A stretch of 64,000 nt of DNA from Dryas octopetala (taxonomy: Eukaryota > Streptophyta > Magnoliopsida > Rosales > Rosaceae), in NCBI GenBank assembly GCA_963921425.1, contig OY992832.1, positions 32,135,475 to 32,199,474 of the forward strand, in the 5' to 3' direction. Both the position numbers and the translations under genes were made by a program. Under the pieces are notes generated by a model. The model was not told the origin of the DNA, ran no database searches, and saw only the letters and a program-made list of their open reading frames with translations. Shown piece by piece: positions 1 to 14,361 of the stretch; positions within the stretch are counted from its first letter, which is position 1, and every line of letters starts with the position of its first letter.

Positions 1-1646
1 TTGGGCTTTATTATTAGTCCACATGATAATCACTAGGAGTTGTAGTTGGGGTTTGGAATCCAAAACCCTGGGACCCTGGGCTCCATCCTACACCTAGCTA
101 GTGACTACTGACTAGTGACAGCCTTATTTCCCTGCTCCTCATAATCATGTTTTCTTTTCGCATTTCTGTCCCTAGCCTTTCTTCATCCCAAAAATTCCAA
201 TTTTGCAATCTTTATGATAAGAAAAACATAATGACAAAAAAAAAAGTGACCAAAGAAAAAGAATGAGAAAAGCATACAGCTGAATGTTGGGTGTATATTT
301 AGAGCCGGCATTTTTTAACACAAGCTTGATTCTAATATGAAGTTAGCAAATTTAAGCTAATTTATATTTCTTAATATGAACATAAATATGATACGATACG
401 CTAAATATGAATACTTAGTTAAGTTAATATTAAACATGTGTAACACGATCATGACACAATAAACATAATAAATTAATTTTATATATAGAAAATTGTTTTT
501 TTTTTCTCATTTTTAAAATATATATTATATGAATCGTTATATAGTTATAAAATTATTTTTCATGGTAAATACCATGATCAAATTAATTTTGCTTTATAAG
601 TGATGACTACTGACTAGATGATGATAACATTTATAATAATAGAGTTATTTTCTGTCACAACGTACTTTTGATAAGTTTTTGTTAACTAGCTTAAATTCTC
701 ATTAGTCATTATAAATTTCATGACTACGAGATTTAATTACAAGACTCATAATGGGTTGTTACTAAATATGTTATTAGTCACATTTTTCGATTTAAGAGTC
801 GTCACTAAAAGACTCTTTTTGTATTGCATGTAAGGGAAGAAAGAAAATAATGAATAAAAAATGAAACTTAGATGATATTTGATGCGAAAAGCTAGGGTCT
901 TGCAGTTTGTCTTAATTAGGGTAATGAGGGAGAACTTTTTGTTTGATAGTAGAAACCGATGTTAGTGATGTAGGAGAAGGAGAACCTTATCAGGATTCAG
1001 GATCGAGCTAGCTTTTTGGGTTAGCCGCTACCTCATCCTTAATTTGCCTTTGGTGTTTACATGTTTATCTCCAATAAAGTACGCAATATATAATCATGAT
1101 TGAAAGGAGCCTTTTATGCTTTTTTTCGTCTTTTACTTGTTTGTTGAAGCTTTGATTCCGCGAACCAATTATTATATGCATTATTATCACACATCTCACT
1201 TTGTTCTTTCGGTAAACATTATGAAAAGCTAGCCGACTCTTAGTTACCATATGTTTATCTTTTTATTCGGGTAAAAATGTACAATTAATTATTTTTGTCA
1301 TATAGTACTTTTAATACGAATTGTACCATGATAGACCATGCAACTATGCAAGTGATTTTGAAGGAAACGAGGGGCAATTTGTGAGTAGCTGAGTCAGCAA
1401 GGACGATTGTCTAGGGTGCATTAAACAATTCCACGTCAGATAGGCAGAATTCCCACGTAACATAAATGTCCTTCTTCCCCACACCCCAAAAAGAGGAGAG
1501 AGTGGGAGAGGGAGAGGGAGAGAGAGAGAGAGTGAGTGAGAAAAACAAAGCAAGAGTGAAGTCATATTTTGGTTGCAGAGAGACATTTACATATTCAATC
1601 AAGCTTCCGAAGCTACCAAACTAGTTAAAGAATCACCAGAAGAGTA
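1..1646. other. Intergenic DNA and 5' flank of the HIPP gene
   Basis: AT-rich DNA with no supportable gene. It ends in the probable promoter and 5' leader of the HIPP gene. A purine-rich GA repeat at about 1494-1540 lies 110-150 bp before the start codon, where plant leaders often carry GA/CT repeats. I could not pick a convincing TATA box. Confidence 0.5.
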
Positions 1647-4600
1647 ATGGGTGAAGTGAGTATTTCGATCTCCTAACTCCTAACCCACTTAGTTTATTTA
1701 CTTTGTATATGGATGTGGTGTGTATATGTTCATTCGAACACTCTGTTCGATCTTGATCTACTTTGAACGTGCTTTCTTTAGTTACATTGAAAGGAAACAA
1801 ACTTTGAACTTATCATAATCCTATTTCGTTACGTCATTCAATCTCATCACTTCCGCTAACCCCTGGAGATTACTTCAATCGTTTGGTTTCATCATCTAAT
1901 TTACTTTGTATATGTGCTGGTTTTTCTTTTCGATCTGTAATTATACATTTCTTTGGGTAGAATAAGGATTAGTTTCATATAATATATATAAGTAGCATTT
2001 TATTAGTTTGTGTAATTGATATATGGTTATAATGTTAATTTTGTGTGGAACCAAATTAATTAGGAGAAGAAGGAAGAAGAAAAGAAGGAAGAAGGTAAAG
2101 AAGAAAAGAAAGAAGAAGAGAAGAAGGAAGATGAAAAGAAAGAAGAGCCTCCGGAGATTGTACTCAAGGTTGATATGCATTGTGAAGCTTGCGCTAGGAA
2201 AGTAGCTAGAGCCTTGAAGGGTTTTGAAGGTACTTAATTATTATTATTTCCATTTCTACATTAATTGAACCCTACCGTTTTTGAAATTTTCCCTTTTCTA
2301 TACAATTATTGATTTAAAATTACAACAAAATTGCTAAATATCTTACTCAGAATACCGTTAAATTGTACATGCAATATATGTACCAAAACTGACAATTTTC
2401 ACCTTACAAGCCCCTTTTAAGGGTGAGTTAAGCCTAAGGTTTTAACATGATATGAGAGTGTGTATTTCTAGACATGTAGGTATTTACAGTTGGATTGTGC
2501 AGTGTATAAGGCTCACTAATCATCTTTAACACAAATTGAGCTAGCTAAGCTAGGAGAATACAACTAAATCCATACTATCTTAGATTTCATATGTATATAC
2601 ATATTACATATTTAAATTAACACGTTTTTGTTAAAAGAAAGAAAGAAAACATTTTGTAATTAATTTGTATAATTTAATATTAGTAAGAATTAAATAATTA
2701 ATTAATTAATTAAGTAATTTGTTTAACTATGGGTGCAGGAGTAGAGGAAGTAAGCACAAACAGCAAGGCTAGCAAGGTGGTGGTGAAAGGCAAAGCAGCA
2801 GACCCCATAAAGGTATGCGAAAGACTACAAAAGAAAAGCGGAAAAAAAGTGGAGCTCATATCACCTTTGCCTAAACCACCCGAGGAGGTCAAGAAAGAGG
2901 AAGAAAATAAACCAGCTGACAAGGAAGAGAAAAAAGAAGAGGTAATTAATTCAGTTTAAAAACAACTTTCATTTTTTATATTTTTTATATTTTTTATATT
3001 TTTGAATTTGAGTTTAGACAACTTAGACTACAAATAACAGAATGAATTATGATTTCTAACCTACCCAGCTACGTACTCCACTACCATAGTCTAGCAGTCT
3101 CTATTTTTGAACCTGATTGTATAAAGTAGTAAAAGTAAGTAAAGCTCGGATAAAATTTACCTTTTGGCTTTTTTAGGAGGGGTAGTCATGACTCACTTTC
3201 CTAAAACCGTGATTTTTGTGAATTGTGCTTAAATGCTGACATGAAAGTAACAATTCAAAGTCAGCAAAAATGCAAAATGACACATGGCCAGCTAGCCCAT
3301 GGTTGCTGCAGTGCCTCATCCCCACGCCTCCACTCTTAGCTACAGGCACATTTCACAAGGCCAGCCACTAGCTACAATACAGGAATGAAAAGACTATTAA
3401 GGGCTTTGACCCCACTTCAGCAACCATGGACATGGCCCATGGGGTCACGGGTTAAACCCCAGACCTCCTCAGAATATAGAAGGCCGCACAATAATTTGGA
3501 AATTAACTGAACACACGATATATGAATATTAGAATTATATTATAAAGGACCCATACTATGATTTAAAAAATACTTTAGGGTTTCATGTTCTGCATGCAAT
3601 GTACTAGTATGCCTTGGAGGCTGCTTGTCGTGCATTTAGTATTTACTCTGCTCTGTTCTGTGTCCCCCCTTCCTCACATTGGGAGTTGCGTTTCTAATTG
3701 GCTTCACATGTCCACCTTAATTTACTCGTCCTTTCACTCTTGGTAAATAAACTTTACCAATAAATAAATAATTATATATATATTAATTATTTTATTGAGT
3801 AAGTAAACTTTACTCATGTAAAGAGGTAATGTTCAGTAAAATTAGACCTTTCTGTGGTAATAATCAATTGTGTAGCTCACAAATCACATGTAAACAACTA
3901 TTTTTGTATTTTTTTCACATAATTGTGGGTTGTAATTGACCATCGATCATCAATAACAAGGCGAGCAGTAAGAAAACTAAAAATTGGACCGATTTATTCC
4001 TTTTAAGTGCTTCTCCATATTTATCATCGTATGTTCTAATTTAACCTTATAAAACAACCTTTATTTTAATTACAATTTTATATCTCTAGACCATTGATAA
4101 TTTATCTCATTGTGTTGGTCAGCCTCCCGCTGTTGTTACAGTGGTATTAAAAGTTCGAATGCACTGCGAAGCATGCGCTCAAGTGTTGCAGAAGCGAATC
4201 CGGAAGATACAAGGTATATCCGTATATATATATATATGTCATATCATATGTATTCATTGGTTTGGTGCATATCATCTTTCCTTCTGTATATTGCTAGATT
4301 TTCCATTACCTATATGTATATGCTGCTTTCACGGCACCTAGGTGTATACTAGCTAACTATATATGTTCCTAGATTTTCCATTAGGTACGTACCTTTATAT
4401 AGAAGACAAAGGAACCACTTGTAACTTCAAACTAGCAACTAATTAACTGAATTAATTGTACCAGATGCATATCCTTGAGGTATGCCGACTCTGCTCTAAC
4501 TTGTGGACATGTGAGTACTACATGCATCTAGCTAGCTGAATGCATGCATATATGTATACGTACCATACGTCTGAATACATTTCCAACCTAATTAACATGA

Positions 4601-5298
4601 TACAATACCACAATACCATAGGGCTAGTCGATATTTTCAAATCATGTAACGCTTGTCTCCTCATGCATTCTTTAGAAACATCAATCAGCCTGAAAAATGG
4701 TTTGCGATCGAATCTGTACTGATTTGTTCGTGGTCAAGAAAAATTGCAACATATAGTTTCTTGTACACTATCTTAGTCTAAAACAAATACAAACAAATAC
4801 ACATAGCCATATTAATTACAGTTTACAAAACGAGTACTACACTACTTACATTTCTTTTTTGGGTACTAATACATGCGCAGCGACTTCATTAATAAAGTTA
4901 TTGTTGATCGATTAAGGTATTGATTAAAGATTTTGGAGTGTGTTGCAGGTGTGGAATCAGTGGAAACAGACCTAGCTAACGATCAGGTTGTAGTAAAAGG
5001 CATCGTTGATCCCGCAAAGCTTGCCGATGATGTGTACAAAAAAACCAGAAAGCAGGTTTCCATTGTGAAGGAGGAAGAAAAGAAGGAAGAAGAGAAGAAA
5101 GAAGAGGAGAAGAAAACTGAAGAGAAGAAAGATGGAGAAAAGAAAGAAGGCGAAGAAGAAGCTGGCAAGGAGGAGGGCGACAATAAGATTGACATCAAGC
5201 GAAGCGATTATTGGCCTTCAAAGTTGATATACTCGGATTTTGCATATCCCCCTCAGATGTTCAGTGATGAGAACCCTAATGCCTGCTCTGTTATGTGA
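1647..5298 (+). CDS. Heavy-metal-associated isoprenylated plant protein (HIPP) with two HMA domains
   Basis: Five exons: 1647-1655, 2064-2229, 2739-2941, 4123-4213 and 4949-5298. All junctions are GT-AG and the sum is 819 nt, giving 272 aa. The first exon encodes only Met-Gly-Glu. Two HMA domains each carry the metal-binding MHCEAC motif (residues 41-46 and 139-144; cysteine pairs C43/C46 and C141/C144). Lys/Glu-rich linkers separate the parts (about residues 4-31, 109-126 and 186-240). The protein ends in the CaaX box CSVM, a farnesylation signal, after the family-typical FSDENPNA. HIPPs bind heavy metals such as Cd, Cu or Zn, attach to membranes through the lipid, and act in metal homeostasis and stress. 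From memory it resembles the two-HMA Arabidopsis group that includes ATFP3; I cannot assign a one-to-one orthologue. The long third intron (2942-4122) shows no recognised insert. Intact and probably functional. Confidence 0.93.
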
Positions 5299-7631
5299 CT
5301 CCATGCATCGATCTATGAATTAACTTAATATGCATGTGATCAATTGGATCAGTAAGCTAAGGTAGCTGCCTATGTATGCAATTTTCTAATTAAGTAGATG
5401 ATCATGTGGTAATTATTAATAAGACGCTGCAACATAAATTAAGAGTTTATATATGCCATTAACCTTGGCATATCCTATATGTAATTCTATGTCTAAATTC
5501 CTGTGAATTGTGATCTTGAGGTTTGCAGTATCGAGTATGTACTCACGTACATTCCTGTAATAAGTTACCTGAACCAAGTTTTTGTCACATGTTCTAGAGT
5601 CGAAACTTGTGAATTTTGCTGTATGTATTGTAGGAGAATGGCTAAGACAAGAAACTTCCTTCTGATTTTGTTGTGTGAATTATTAGCTGCAGAAAATCCA
5701 GTTGTTTAATTTATATTTTTAATTTACGAACATTTTATATTTAATTAATTATTAGATCATAAAACAATTCTTGAATTTCTTAAATGGTGGTAAGCCAACA
5801 AACTTTATCATACTATCACAATGAAAAACATTGAGAGTTTAGAGAAGGTTCAAATCTCTTATCATTTTGCAATTAAGAAGCTTGTACATAAAAGTTCTTT
5901 TTGGAACTTTATTCGGTAAAATTTTGCGCTGACTCTGTCTGTTTGTAAGTTTTTTTTTTTTTTTTTTTTGGGAATTAAGATAACTTGCAGGGAAAGCAGA
6001 GATACTAGCTAGAACTTCTCATGGGGGAATATATAAGACGTCCCTCCTTCTATGTTTAAATGAATTTTATAGCTTTCAGATTGATATACTGCTTTCACAA
6101 ATTTTAACCTTTTTTTCATTTTGGTATGATCAATCATACACTACACAATCCTAAGGGAGCTACAGAGTCTAGCATTCTAAACTTGCTTTTGCCTTGTAAA
6201 TTTCGTTCCTTTCGAGATGTTCAGGGCCTTGGTAGCCCTCGTGGTTTTTTGGTGCTTCTTCAGCCAAAAAAAGCAGTTAGTTAATTTGGCATCAAAATTA
6301 TGCAGGATTCTTGGGACAATGGAACCATGTTTGGCTCAGGGAAAATATTGGACCCAATTACGTCCCAAGCCGGCTTTGAACCTTTAAATTTTGAACTTTC
6401 ACATATATGGCTGGCTAGAAAAGAGAAAAGAAAGCTGGACATATATGATATGGTTCCACATATGTGGGCACAATTCAATGCATGCAGTGCCACTACTAAT
6501 GGTACAAATAGTACTGTAGCCACTGGAAGAAAGATGAACAAAATTGGAATGTCCAAAACGTGTGGCGAATGGTTGAGGGAAAATTCGCTTGCAATATATT
6601 CTATTGTTCGAGTTTGACCACCGGCCCTCAATTGTGATACCATGTATGTGAACAGGCCAGGCCACACAGATACAGTAATGAGTATGAGCCACTCGATGGT
6701 GTAGCTAAGATATGATTCCCGTGGCCGGTGTATATCAATATCAATATATATATATATATATATATATATATCAATATTTGTCAAGGCGTAGTGATCAATC
6801 TTGTAGTGACCAAACAATGATGGCCTGAGATCCCTCTGCCACTCGAGAATGGGAGACTTGTAAAAAGGGAATTGTGCACAATCGTATCAACTTGTGTGTC
6901 CTTTTCATATATATCCATGCACTACTTCTTTTCAGGCTGTGAGTCACAATTAAGCAACTATTCTTTAGTTAGTTTACTGATTTGGGATTTCTATCTCAAC
7001 AATTTTAGGCTCCCATAGTTTTGGAACATTGAGATCTCGCCCTACCCTGAAGCCCTACTGCAATAGTTAGTTAGCAATGTCAAGCTTGTGGTCATCAAGC
7101 TTGGACCACAAGTCCATTGGTATTTAGATGACTGCAAATATTTAAAGCTGATGGAAAATCAATAATATGTTTTGGTCCTTTCGGAGCTTACCCGAAAGGT
7201 GAAGTAGACAGGTAGGTAAGTCAAGCGAGCGTGGTTGGGTGGATCGATTGGGTTGGATTGGGTTGGGTGGTATTAGTATCTTTGAAAAGAAAAGATTGAA
7301 CAAATTATGGATCATATCACTTTATGCTTCAATGTGTAAAAATGTCGTTAATTACTCCATCGCACCCAATTAAGTGGAATGCCACTAATGCTAGCTGGAG
7401 GAGAGGGCCAAGGGACCTTAGGATTCCAAAGCTTCTCATGGAAAATTCGGTGAGAATAGAATCATGGGCTTGATTACCTCCACCTTTTGGTTTTGAATCT
7501 GACTTGCTCGTATATATCTACTACTACTACTACTAGATGCACTTAAAGAGCTAGCTACACTAGTCCTTGGAACAAGACTATATTGCTATATGCATGTGAA
7601 TGGTCTTCTTTACAGATTTTAATCTTATACA
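5299..7631. other. Intergenic DNA
   Basis: The 3' flank of the HIPP gene followed by AT-rich DNA. It holds a poly-T run (about 5950-5970) and a TA microsatellite near 6745-6771. Reading frames in 6281-6817 cross the TA repeat, have no recognisable domain and look like chance. No gene seen. Confidence 0.5.
6745..6771. repeat. (TA)n microsatellite
   Basis: An uninterrupted alternating TA tract of about 27 bp, flanked on both sides by ATCAATAT-like sequence. Confidence 0.9.
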
Positions 7632-9242
7632 TATCAAGATTTCAGGGTTTAGGTAAAAATTATTATATATATAATACTTTATTCTTCTTCATATGGAGGT
7701 ATTTATAGGAATACGACAAGTCTAAAAATTAAAGGAAAAAGGTAATTACAAATACACTTAGGAATCCTTGATAAACTAGGACTCACATAAAATTCCGCTC
7801 AAGTTGGTGCATAGATATTATACATGCTCGACTTATCATGTGAGTCGAGAAATACTCTGCTTGAAATTACCTTGATAAGAACATTTACCAACTGACGCAG
7901 TCCAAAACGTATAGGATCTAACAAACGTTGAAATCCTAAGAATTCTGGAGTCCATCCAAAAACAAGAACACAAGTTTTGAGATAAACTCTCGATTTTCTA
8001 ATTAATAATAATGTCAAAGATGCCAAATAACAAAAATTACAATCTCTTTTATAGGGCCAAACTAGGAAAGTGCCAAAAATATAAGTAAGTTGATAAAAAT
8101 GAGAAATTAAAGAAAAATGCCAATTTGAAGGCCTAAATGATGAAATTTTGCCAAAACGCGCTTAGGTAGTAGCAAAGCAATTGGTTTTGGTTAATTCGTC
8201 GATTCCAATCAGCCTGCCAAGTTTCACGCGATTTCGAGTTCGAAGCCAATGATTTCTATGAGTACTCTTATTCTAGGTCACCAACTGGTCTTCATACTTT
8301 GCAAACAAAAAATTAATTACAAACAATACAATGCAAACTTATTGTCACTATAGATATGTATCTTTTCTGATTTTAAACCCCATATCGGTTAACAAATTCA
8401 TCAGCCAAAGTAATTCACAAACTCCTTGAGCCATACCTTTATACTCAACTTCAACACTTGACCTTGCAACTGCTTTTTGTTTCTTACTTTTCCAAGTGAC
8501 AAGGTTTCCACCCACAAATGTGAAATACCCGAATTTAGATCTCCTATTAGCTAGTGGCTAAACCAGCCAAATCTACATCAATATAGCCAACCACATCCAA
8601 ATATCCATGCTTAGAAAATAGCAAACCCTTACCAAGCGCAGACTTCAAATACCGCTTAACAACATTCATATGTGTTTTACTTGGGCATGCATAAACTGAA
8701 TCACAACATTAGACGAAGACCCATCGTTACCACCCATGGTGCAAATCACAACTGAGTAGCAAAAACATAAAAAACACAAACCAAGAAACTGAAGCAACGA
8801 CCTTAAGAATTTGGCAAGCGATCGATCATGAGGCATAGATCTTTGATATCAAGTAGCACGGACCAGATTTTTTTGGAAAAAAAAAAAAAAAAATCCAAAC
8901 CAAGAGTAGCAGTAGAAATCACACGAAGTTTTAAGGAAAAACTAAAAAAAAAAAAACCAAGATCAAAGATTGAATTGAAGGGTAAAGGTAAGTGTTTAGG
9001 GTTAAACTTAAAACCTAAATCAAATTCCCACGAATTTTAGAAACTTGGCATACTTTGTCAAAATCTAGGTTTTAGGTAAAATTTATACAATACTTTATTC
9101 TTCTTCATATGGAGGTATTTATAGGAATACAAACGATATATGCAACCCTTATTACGCAAGGAATACACAATACAAGGAAAGTAAATGAAAAATGTATACA
9201 AATACCCTTTAAAATCCTAGATAAATTAGGATTCACTCAACA
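7632..9242 (-). mobile_element. Internally deleted Ty1-copia retrotransposon remnant
   Basis: Two similar LTR-like segments lie at about 7632-7792 and 9056-9242. Both contain GGTTTAGGTAAAA-like, TTCTTCATATGGAGG and TATTTATAGGAATAC blocks. Between them, 8350-8720 read on the minus strand recalls the RNase H end of copia polyprotein (terms such as the tract before the catalytic region and the splice to KH-motif sequence), but stops and frameshifts are frequent. The right LTR begins TGTTGAGTGAATCC on the minus strand, so this is its 5' LTR. Gag, integrase and most of RT are missing. LTRs of this kind recur in the element at 28.3-31.4 kb, so both probably belong to one family. Boundaries are approximate. 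Confidence 0.65.
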
Positions 9243-12200
9243 ATACATATAAATGAACTATGATAAATTGTATATCAAAAACAACATTCTTGATGCTACT
9301 TGTAGCCCTGAGCTCCACAATCCACATCTTCTTTTACATTTTATTACTCTCTTACTTTTTCTGATCAATTAATATATTAGAAAATTAAGATTAAATACCA
9401 AATCCTAATAATTTTTTGGTATAGCATGAAGACCATATAATATTTCAATTGAATTACCAAATTTAAATGTAATTTTTTAGATTAGGTCACAAACATGTTG
9501 GCCTCTTTGATCTGAGCTTTTTCTATTTGACATTTTTGTCCTTTGGCCCACATATGATGGGTGTTAGTTAAAATTTATAAGGTTTTGACAAAATTTCCCT
9601 CGAGGCTTTTATATTATCTTGAAAATTTGCTAATGTAGTCTCAATTTCACATTTAGTTGTGACTGTACGACACTCACAACTTCAAATTTAGTTGTGACTG
9701 AACGACAGTCACATCTAAGTTGTGAGACAATCACAGTTAAGTTGTGACTTGATTGAATTTTTTTTAGAGAAATTATACTACAATATTATATAAATAAAGA
9801 TTAAAACAATATTTTTACTCAAAATAATACATAGTATAGTGGTGTGACATCTTTCAAATTACCAAGATAGTCACAATTAAGTTGTGATTTGATTGATTTT
9901 TTTTTTAATACAATATAGTATAAATTAATATAATATTTGTGATGTAATATTATTTTTATTTTTTTATTGTTGTGGCATGTAATGTAATATTTGTAAATTT
10001 TAGTACATTTTACTTTATTATTTTGTTTGACTTTTCAACTAGTACCTAATCTAAAATGCTATTTAATTTTAGTACCTAAACTAAAAATGTATTGAAATTT
10101 AGTAGTTAAAATCAATAGACCTTTAATATATCTAGTCATGGAGTGTAGAGTATTTTAGAACATAGCAACGTACGGATGACAATTTCTAAGTGGTTTGAGC
10201 TGGCCAACCTAGGCCAACAAAAGATGAGAGCTAAAATGGGCTTTAGACATATATAACAAACAGAATACTATATATATGTACTATTCCCATTGGTGACTGC
10301 TACTGATTTATAAGGAATGAAGAAATAACAAGATGCACAACCTTTTAAAATTGATCTAGAGGACAAGCCCCCATGTTAACTAGCTAAGAAAGACCCTCTA
10401 AATTTCTAAATCACAAGTGTGGACGCAATAGAAATCCATCCTAAAAGAATCAAATCTTCATATGTTCTACAACATGATAGCGCTATCCTAACTATATCCA
10501 ACCACGTGCTTGCGACAATAGTCATTCTCTTTTCTTATTCTCACCAAGGCGAGGACGCCTTGGTTAGAATGTCCTGAATTTGGAGCACTGCAATTTCATT
10601 TGTTGGCCTTGGAAGAAATGTAGAAAGTTTATACTCCATGGACCAATGATCGAATTGCAGACAAAATATATGATTGTGATTTGGGTAGTGCCCAAGTGGC
10701 CCATTGCTCGAGTGTGATCACTAATCACCTCCTATCTAGATATGACACTATGACAGTAAAACCTATGACTCTATGCCTCTAACGTTTTGCCTATATATCC
10801 ACATTAAGAATATTGGATAGGCGTTTTAATGCATAAGTTTTTAAATGAAGACATTTAGAGATCTCCCCATATGTGAATAGATATGATGAACAGATTTGCA
10901 TGTTGTACGTGTTTTGTCGCAGTACGTATCACTATTTTTATTTTTAATTAACACGCTACCTGCAATAAAGAGGAGAAAAAAGAGAGATCAGAAACCAATT
11001 CAATAAGCCCTACAAGGCTACAACACCAAACTGACTATATACCACGATTAAATTCTCATGATAGTTAATGATTACTGCTAAACTCAAATTTGAATATATA
11101 TTTTATGCAAATGAATTAAGAACTAGCTAGCTAGCTTAACCAAATGATCAGATGGATTCTTCATTAATTAATTAGAAGACTAAATGACTAATATGATCCA
11201 ATCCATGAAATTAAGGATCGCTATCTCAAAGGTTAAGAAACAAATTAGGTCTTGTTGGGCGCAGTGGAATAATTAAGTGGTGAGTTAGGAGGTGACCCGC
11301 GAGGCAGTGAGACCCACCTATTTTTGTTTGCTTTGGTAGATGCAATGTCTTTCTATCCATCTGCTGGAAATGTCGAATTCTTTGTCCCATGATTATTCCT
11401 AAATCCTAATCGACCATCCATGATCCATGCCATATATATATGTCCTTATAATTAGTCATCCATGATCCATGCCATATATATATGTCCTTATAATTAGTCA
11501 TCCATGATCCATGCCATATATACGCAGCAGTGAGTAAGGTTGAAATTTTAGTTTTTTTTTTTGTTGAAATTTTAGTTTAATTATTGAAAAACAAATTTAA
11601 GTTTTAGTACGTTTAGATTACATATTAATTATGTGAATGCCCAAAAACTGCATCATCAATTGGAAGAGGGCAGTGGGAGGTACTAATTGTTTACGTAATT
11701 AACAGTCTCATGAATTAGACACACCTTAATTAATTATGTCTTTACTGTGGTATCTTTGTTAGTTAAGTACTGTCTCCTATATTGGGTAACATCGAGCACG
11801 TGTAGTCACTTGGCCTAATACACGTTGGTGAACCTGCTCTGATACTATGAAGAAATCTAGGCATCCATCTCAAAATCAATTGGCAATGAAATGAGTAGTT
11901 CAAACTCTTATAAACTATTATGTAAGATTATACATTTTTAATGTGGGATAACACTCCACATTTTCAATATTTAAGTATGAGATCCATATTTACCTATAAA
12001 GAATAAATTAATTGTATTATATAGGCAAGTAGGCAACTAATTAGGCAGGCCCTGATTTTATGGGTTGCATATTATATCCATCATTTGCAGCTTCATGTAA
12101 TGTAAACACTCGTGCTGATGCTGCCGTCATTTTTTGGTTCGTCATCATATTTTGTGTTTTGAAGGAAAGCAATAGCTGCTGAATATTCAATAGCAGCAGT

Positions 12201-12764
12201 CACATAGGACTTGTTTTGATCATTAAACTGTTAATGATAATGAAAGCACATTATGTAATCTGAAATAATCGCGATTTGGGTGTACTAATTTTGGAAGTAT
12301 TGGCCCATCCCCTTCCTGTGAAAAAAATACTAATATATGTAGGTAGCTCTTCATTTTAACATAGAGGCTAATACGTAATTACACACTCATCAGTCATCAC
12401 TCATGGGTATTGGGTACTGCTATATGCCTTCATCTTGCTTATGTTGATTAATTAAGTGTTACTTGTTTGAATTTCGTAAATCCAATTAATTGCATATTAG
12501 TTTTAAATAGTTCAATCATGTATAAAATTTGTCAATAAAAAATCAAACATATTATCACTCATCTTTAATTTGTAATAGCAGTTGTTACATCGATCCTCAA
12601 GCCAATCATTACAAACAGAAAAGAAAAGGCCAAAAAAGCATAATAATGAAAATTCTAGATTAGAAAAGCAAGCAAGAGGTGTTGGAAGAGAAGGCTGTGT
12701 CTTTAATTTTCGATCATTATTAGATTCATTCGGGTGGACCCATTTTAGTTGTTAAAGTTTTGCA
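9243..12764. other. Intergenic DNA with short degenerate repeats
   Basis: AT-rich DNA with no gene seen. Between about 9645 and 9900 a short motif, TTTAGTTGTGACT or a variant, recurs several times on both strands. A 42-bp tandem repeat at 11415-11521 is listed separately. Confidence 0.5.
11415..11521. repeat. Tandem repeat, 42-bp unit, about 2.5 copies
   Basis: The block CCATGATCCATGCC followed by an AT tract and TTATAATTAGTCAT begins at 11418, 11460 and 11502. The period is exactly 42 bp and the full copies look identical, suggesting a recent slippage or unequal-exchange event. Confidence 0.9.
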
Positions 12765-12774
12765 TATCCATAAC

Positions 12775-13462
12775 GAGAGAGTGTTGAGTGAGGCTGGAAT
12801 GCCACTCACACCTAATGAGACTTCTATTTATATTTTGACACATGTCAAATTTTTATCCAGCTGGACTCCTGCCTTCCTCTTTCTCGTTCTCTTCAACACC
12901 ACCACCCCACACACCCCAACACAACCCAGCACAACGCTACCACCCGCCACCAGCCGCCAACCGTCCAACCTCTGCCATTATCGCCGGCAACCGGCCGGCC
13001 TCTCTTTCCTTTCTCTCTCCTACACACTCCTCTTTCTGTTCTTCCCTCTTCTTCCCTCTCTCTCTCTCCCTTCCTCTTTCTCTTCTCTTTCTCCATCTTC
13101 TTCTTCTGCACACCCAGCCCCATCCCCGCCCCGCCCAGCCCCACCTCGACCCGCCCCCACCCAGATCAAAGAGAGTAAGTGAGCAGAGAGAGAAAGAGAG
13201 AGGAGAGGGAGAGAGAGAGAGAGGGGAAATGAGAGATAGGGAAAGGGAGAGAGGAGAGAAATGGGAGGTTGTTGTCGGGGAGCCGAAGGAGTTCACGGCA
13301 GCTGGATAAAAAAAATTGTAGAGAGAAAAGGCAGGAAGCGGAAAAGGGCAGAGAGAAGGCAGAGAAGTCTTGTTCCAGCTGAATAAAAAAGATAACAGAT
13401 GTCAAAATGTAAATGGCAGTCTCATTAGGTGAGTGGCATTCCAGCCCCACCAAGACTTTCTG
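12775..13462. mobile_element. Mutator-like non-autonomous element with long TIRs and 10-bp TSD
   Basis: A perfect 10-bp direct repeat, TATCCATAAC, flanks the element at 12765-12774 and 13463-13472. The ends are long imperfect inverted repeats of about 100 bp, sharing GGCTGGAATGCCACTCAC, then a CTAATGAGACT block, ATTTTGACA and CAGCTGGA. A 9-11 bp duplication with long TIRs is typical of Mutator-like elements. The 688-bp element encodes no transposase. Its centre has a GC-rich CCACC/CCGGC stretch (about 12,900-13,000) and CT-rich then GA-rich tracts, so the reading frames through it are compositional. It may be a Pack-MULE-like carrier of a captured fragment. Confidence 0.8.
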
Positions 13463-13472
13463 TATCCATAAC

Positions 13473-14361
13473 CCTTTGCCCCTTTGAGGAGTCAACTTTA
13501 ATATTTCTTTTTTTTTTTTTTTGGCCACTAACTTTAATATTTCTTAAATTAGAAAGTGGGCAAAGAGTCTCAATTTGGACTAATGTATAAGTTGTGCATC
13601 ATCGTGAGTCCAAATCGATGAATCTTGGGTTTTTTTAAAGAAAATATTAAGGGATGAATGGGTCGATTCTTAGTATATAATGGTATCTTTGGTTCTTTAG
13701 TGTATCATGTGTATAACTAAACTATTTTTTTTAAGAATCAAATGTATAACTAAACTATAAGAGCTGATATAGACTATAAAGTATAAAACTGTGTCAATCA
13801 TAAGACAACTAGCATTCCTTTTGCGGTACTGACTAATTTTATTGAAATGGTCTCAATAGTGTCGGAGAGTGTGTGTACTTTTGGGTGGGTGGTGAATCTG
13901 AACTGTGGACTGGTGATTGGGGTCAACGGTAGCTTTGGACTCACGGGTCGACTCGTGGCAGTGGGACCCTCCACTCTTTCAGTCTCTTTTGTAAATTGAC
14001 GGTTCAGAGTCTTTCATGTGTCTTCTCTACAAAACCGTGGGTCCCAGAACTTGGTCTTGGGTTCCTTGCAAAAGTCTACTGTAGAGCCCACTGCCAACGC
14101 TATTATGAAAGGGAAGGCTCTTTTGTTATCTATCATTAATCTTCTTTCTAATGTCACAATGTCGCATCAAAATCACTTCAACCTCTTCCAAAAGGTGTAC
14201 TACACTAAGTACGAGTGCACCTTTTTTTTTTTTTTCCATGTTATAATGACATAAAAACCCATTTCCATTGCCATGACATCTTTTTGAATTACTTGTTTTT
14301 TTATTTTAAATGCTTTAATTACTAGTAATTAATTTTGATAAAAATAACTCAATAATCAATT
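13473..14361. other. Intergenic DNA
   Basis: No gene seen. A moderately GC-rich stretch around 13,860-14,120 gives a short plus-strand frame with no recognisable domain. Confidence 0.4.

Noticed and set aside
6281..6817. A 178-codon minus-strand frame
   Set aside because: Starts beyond and reads through a TA microsatellite (YIYIYI); no domain, no splice context, and opposing frames equally open.
12760..13309. Four overlapping frames of 80-155 codons
   Set aside because: Located inside the Mutator-like element over CCACC and CT/GA tracts; repetitive Pro/Ser/Leu or Arg/Glu peptides only.
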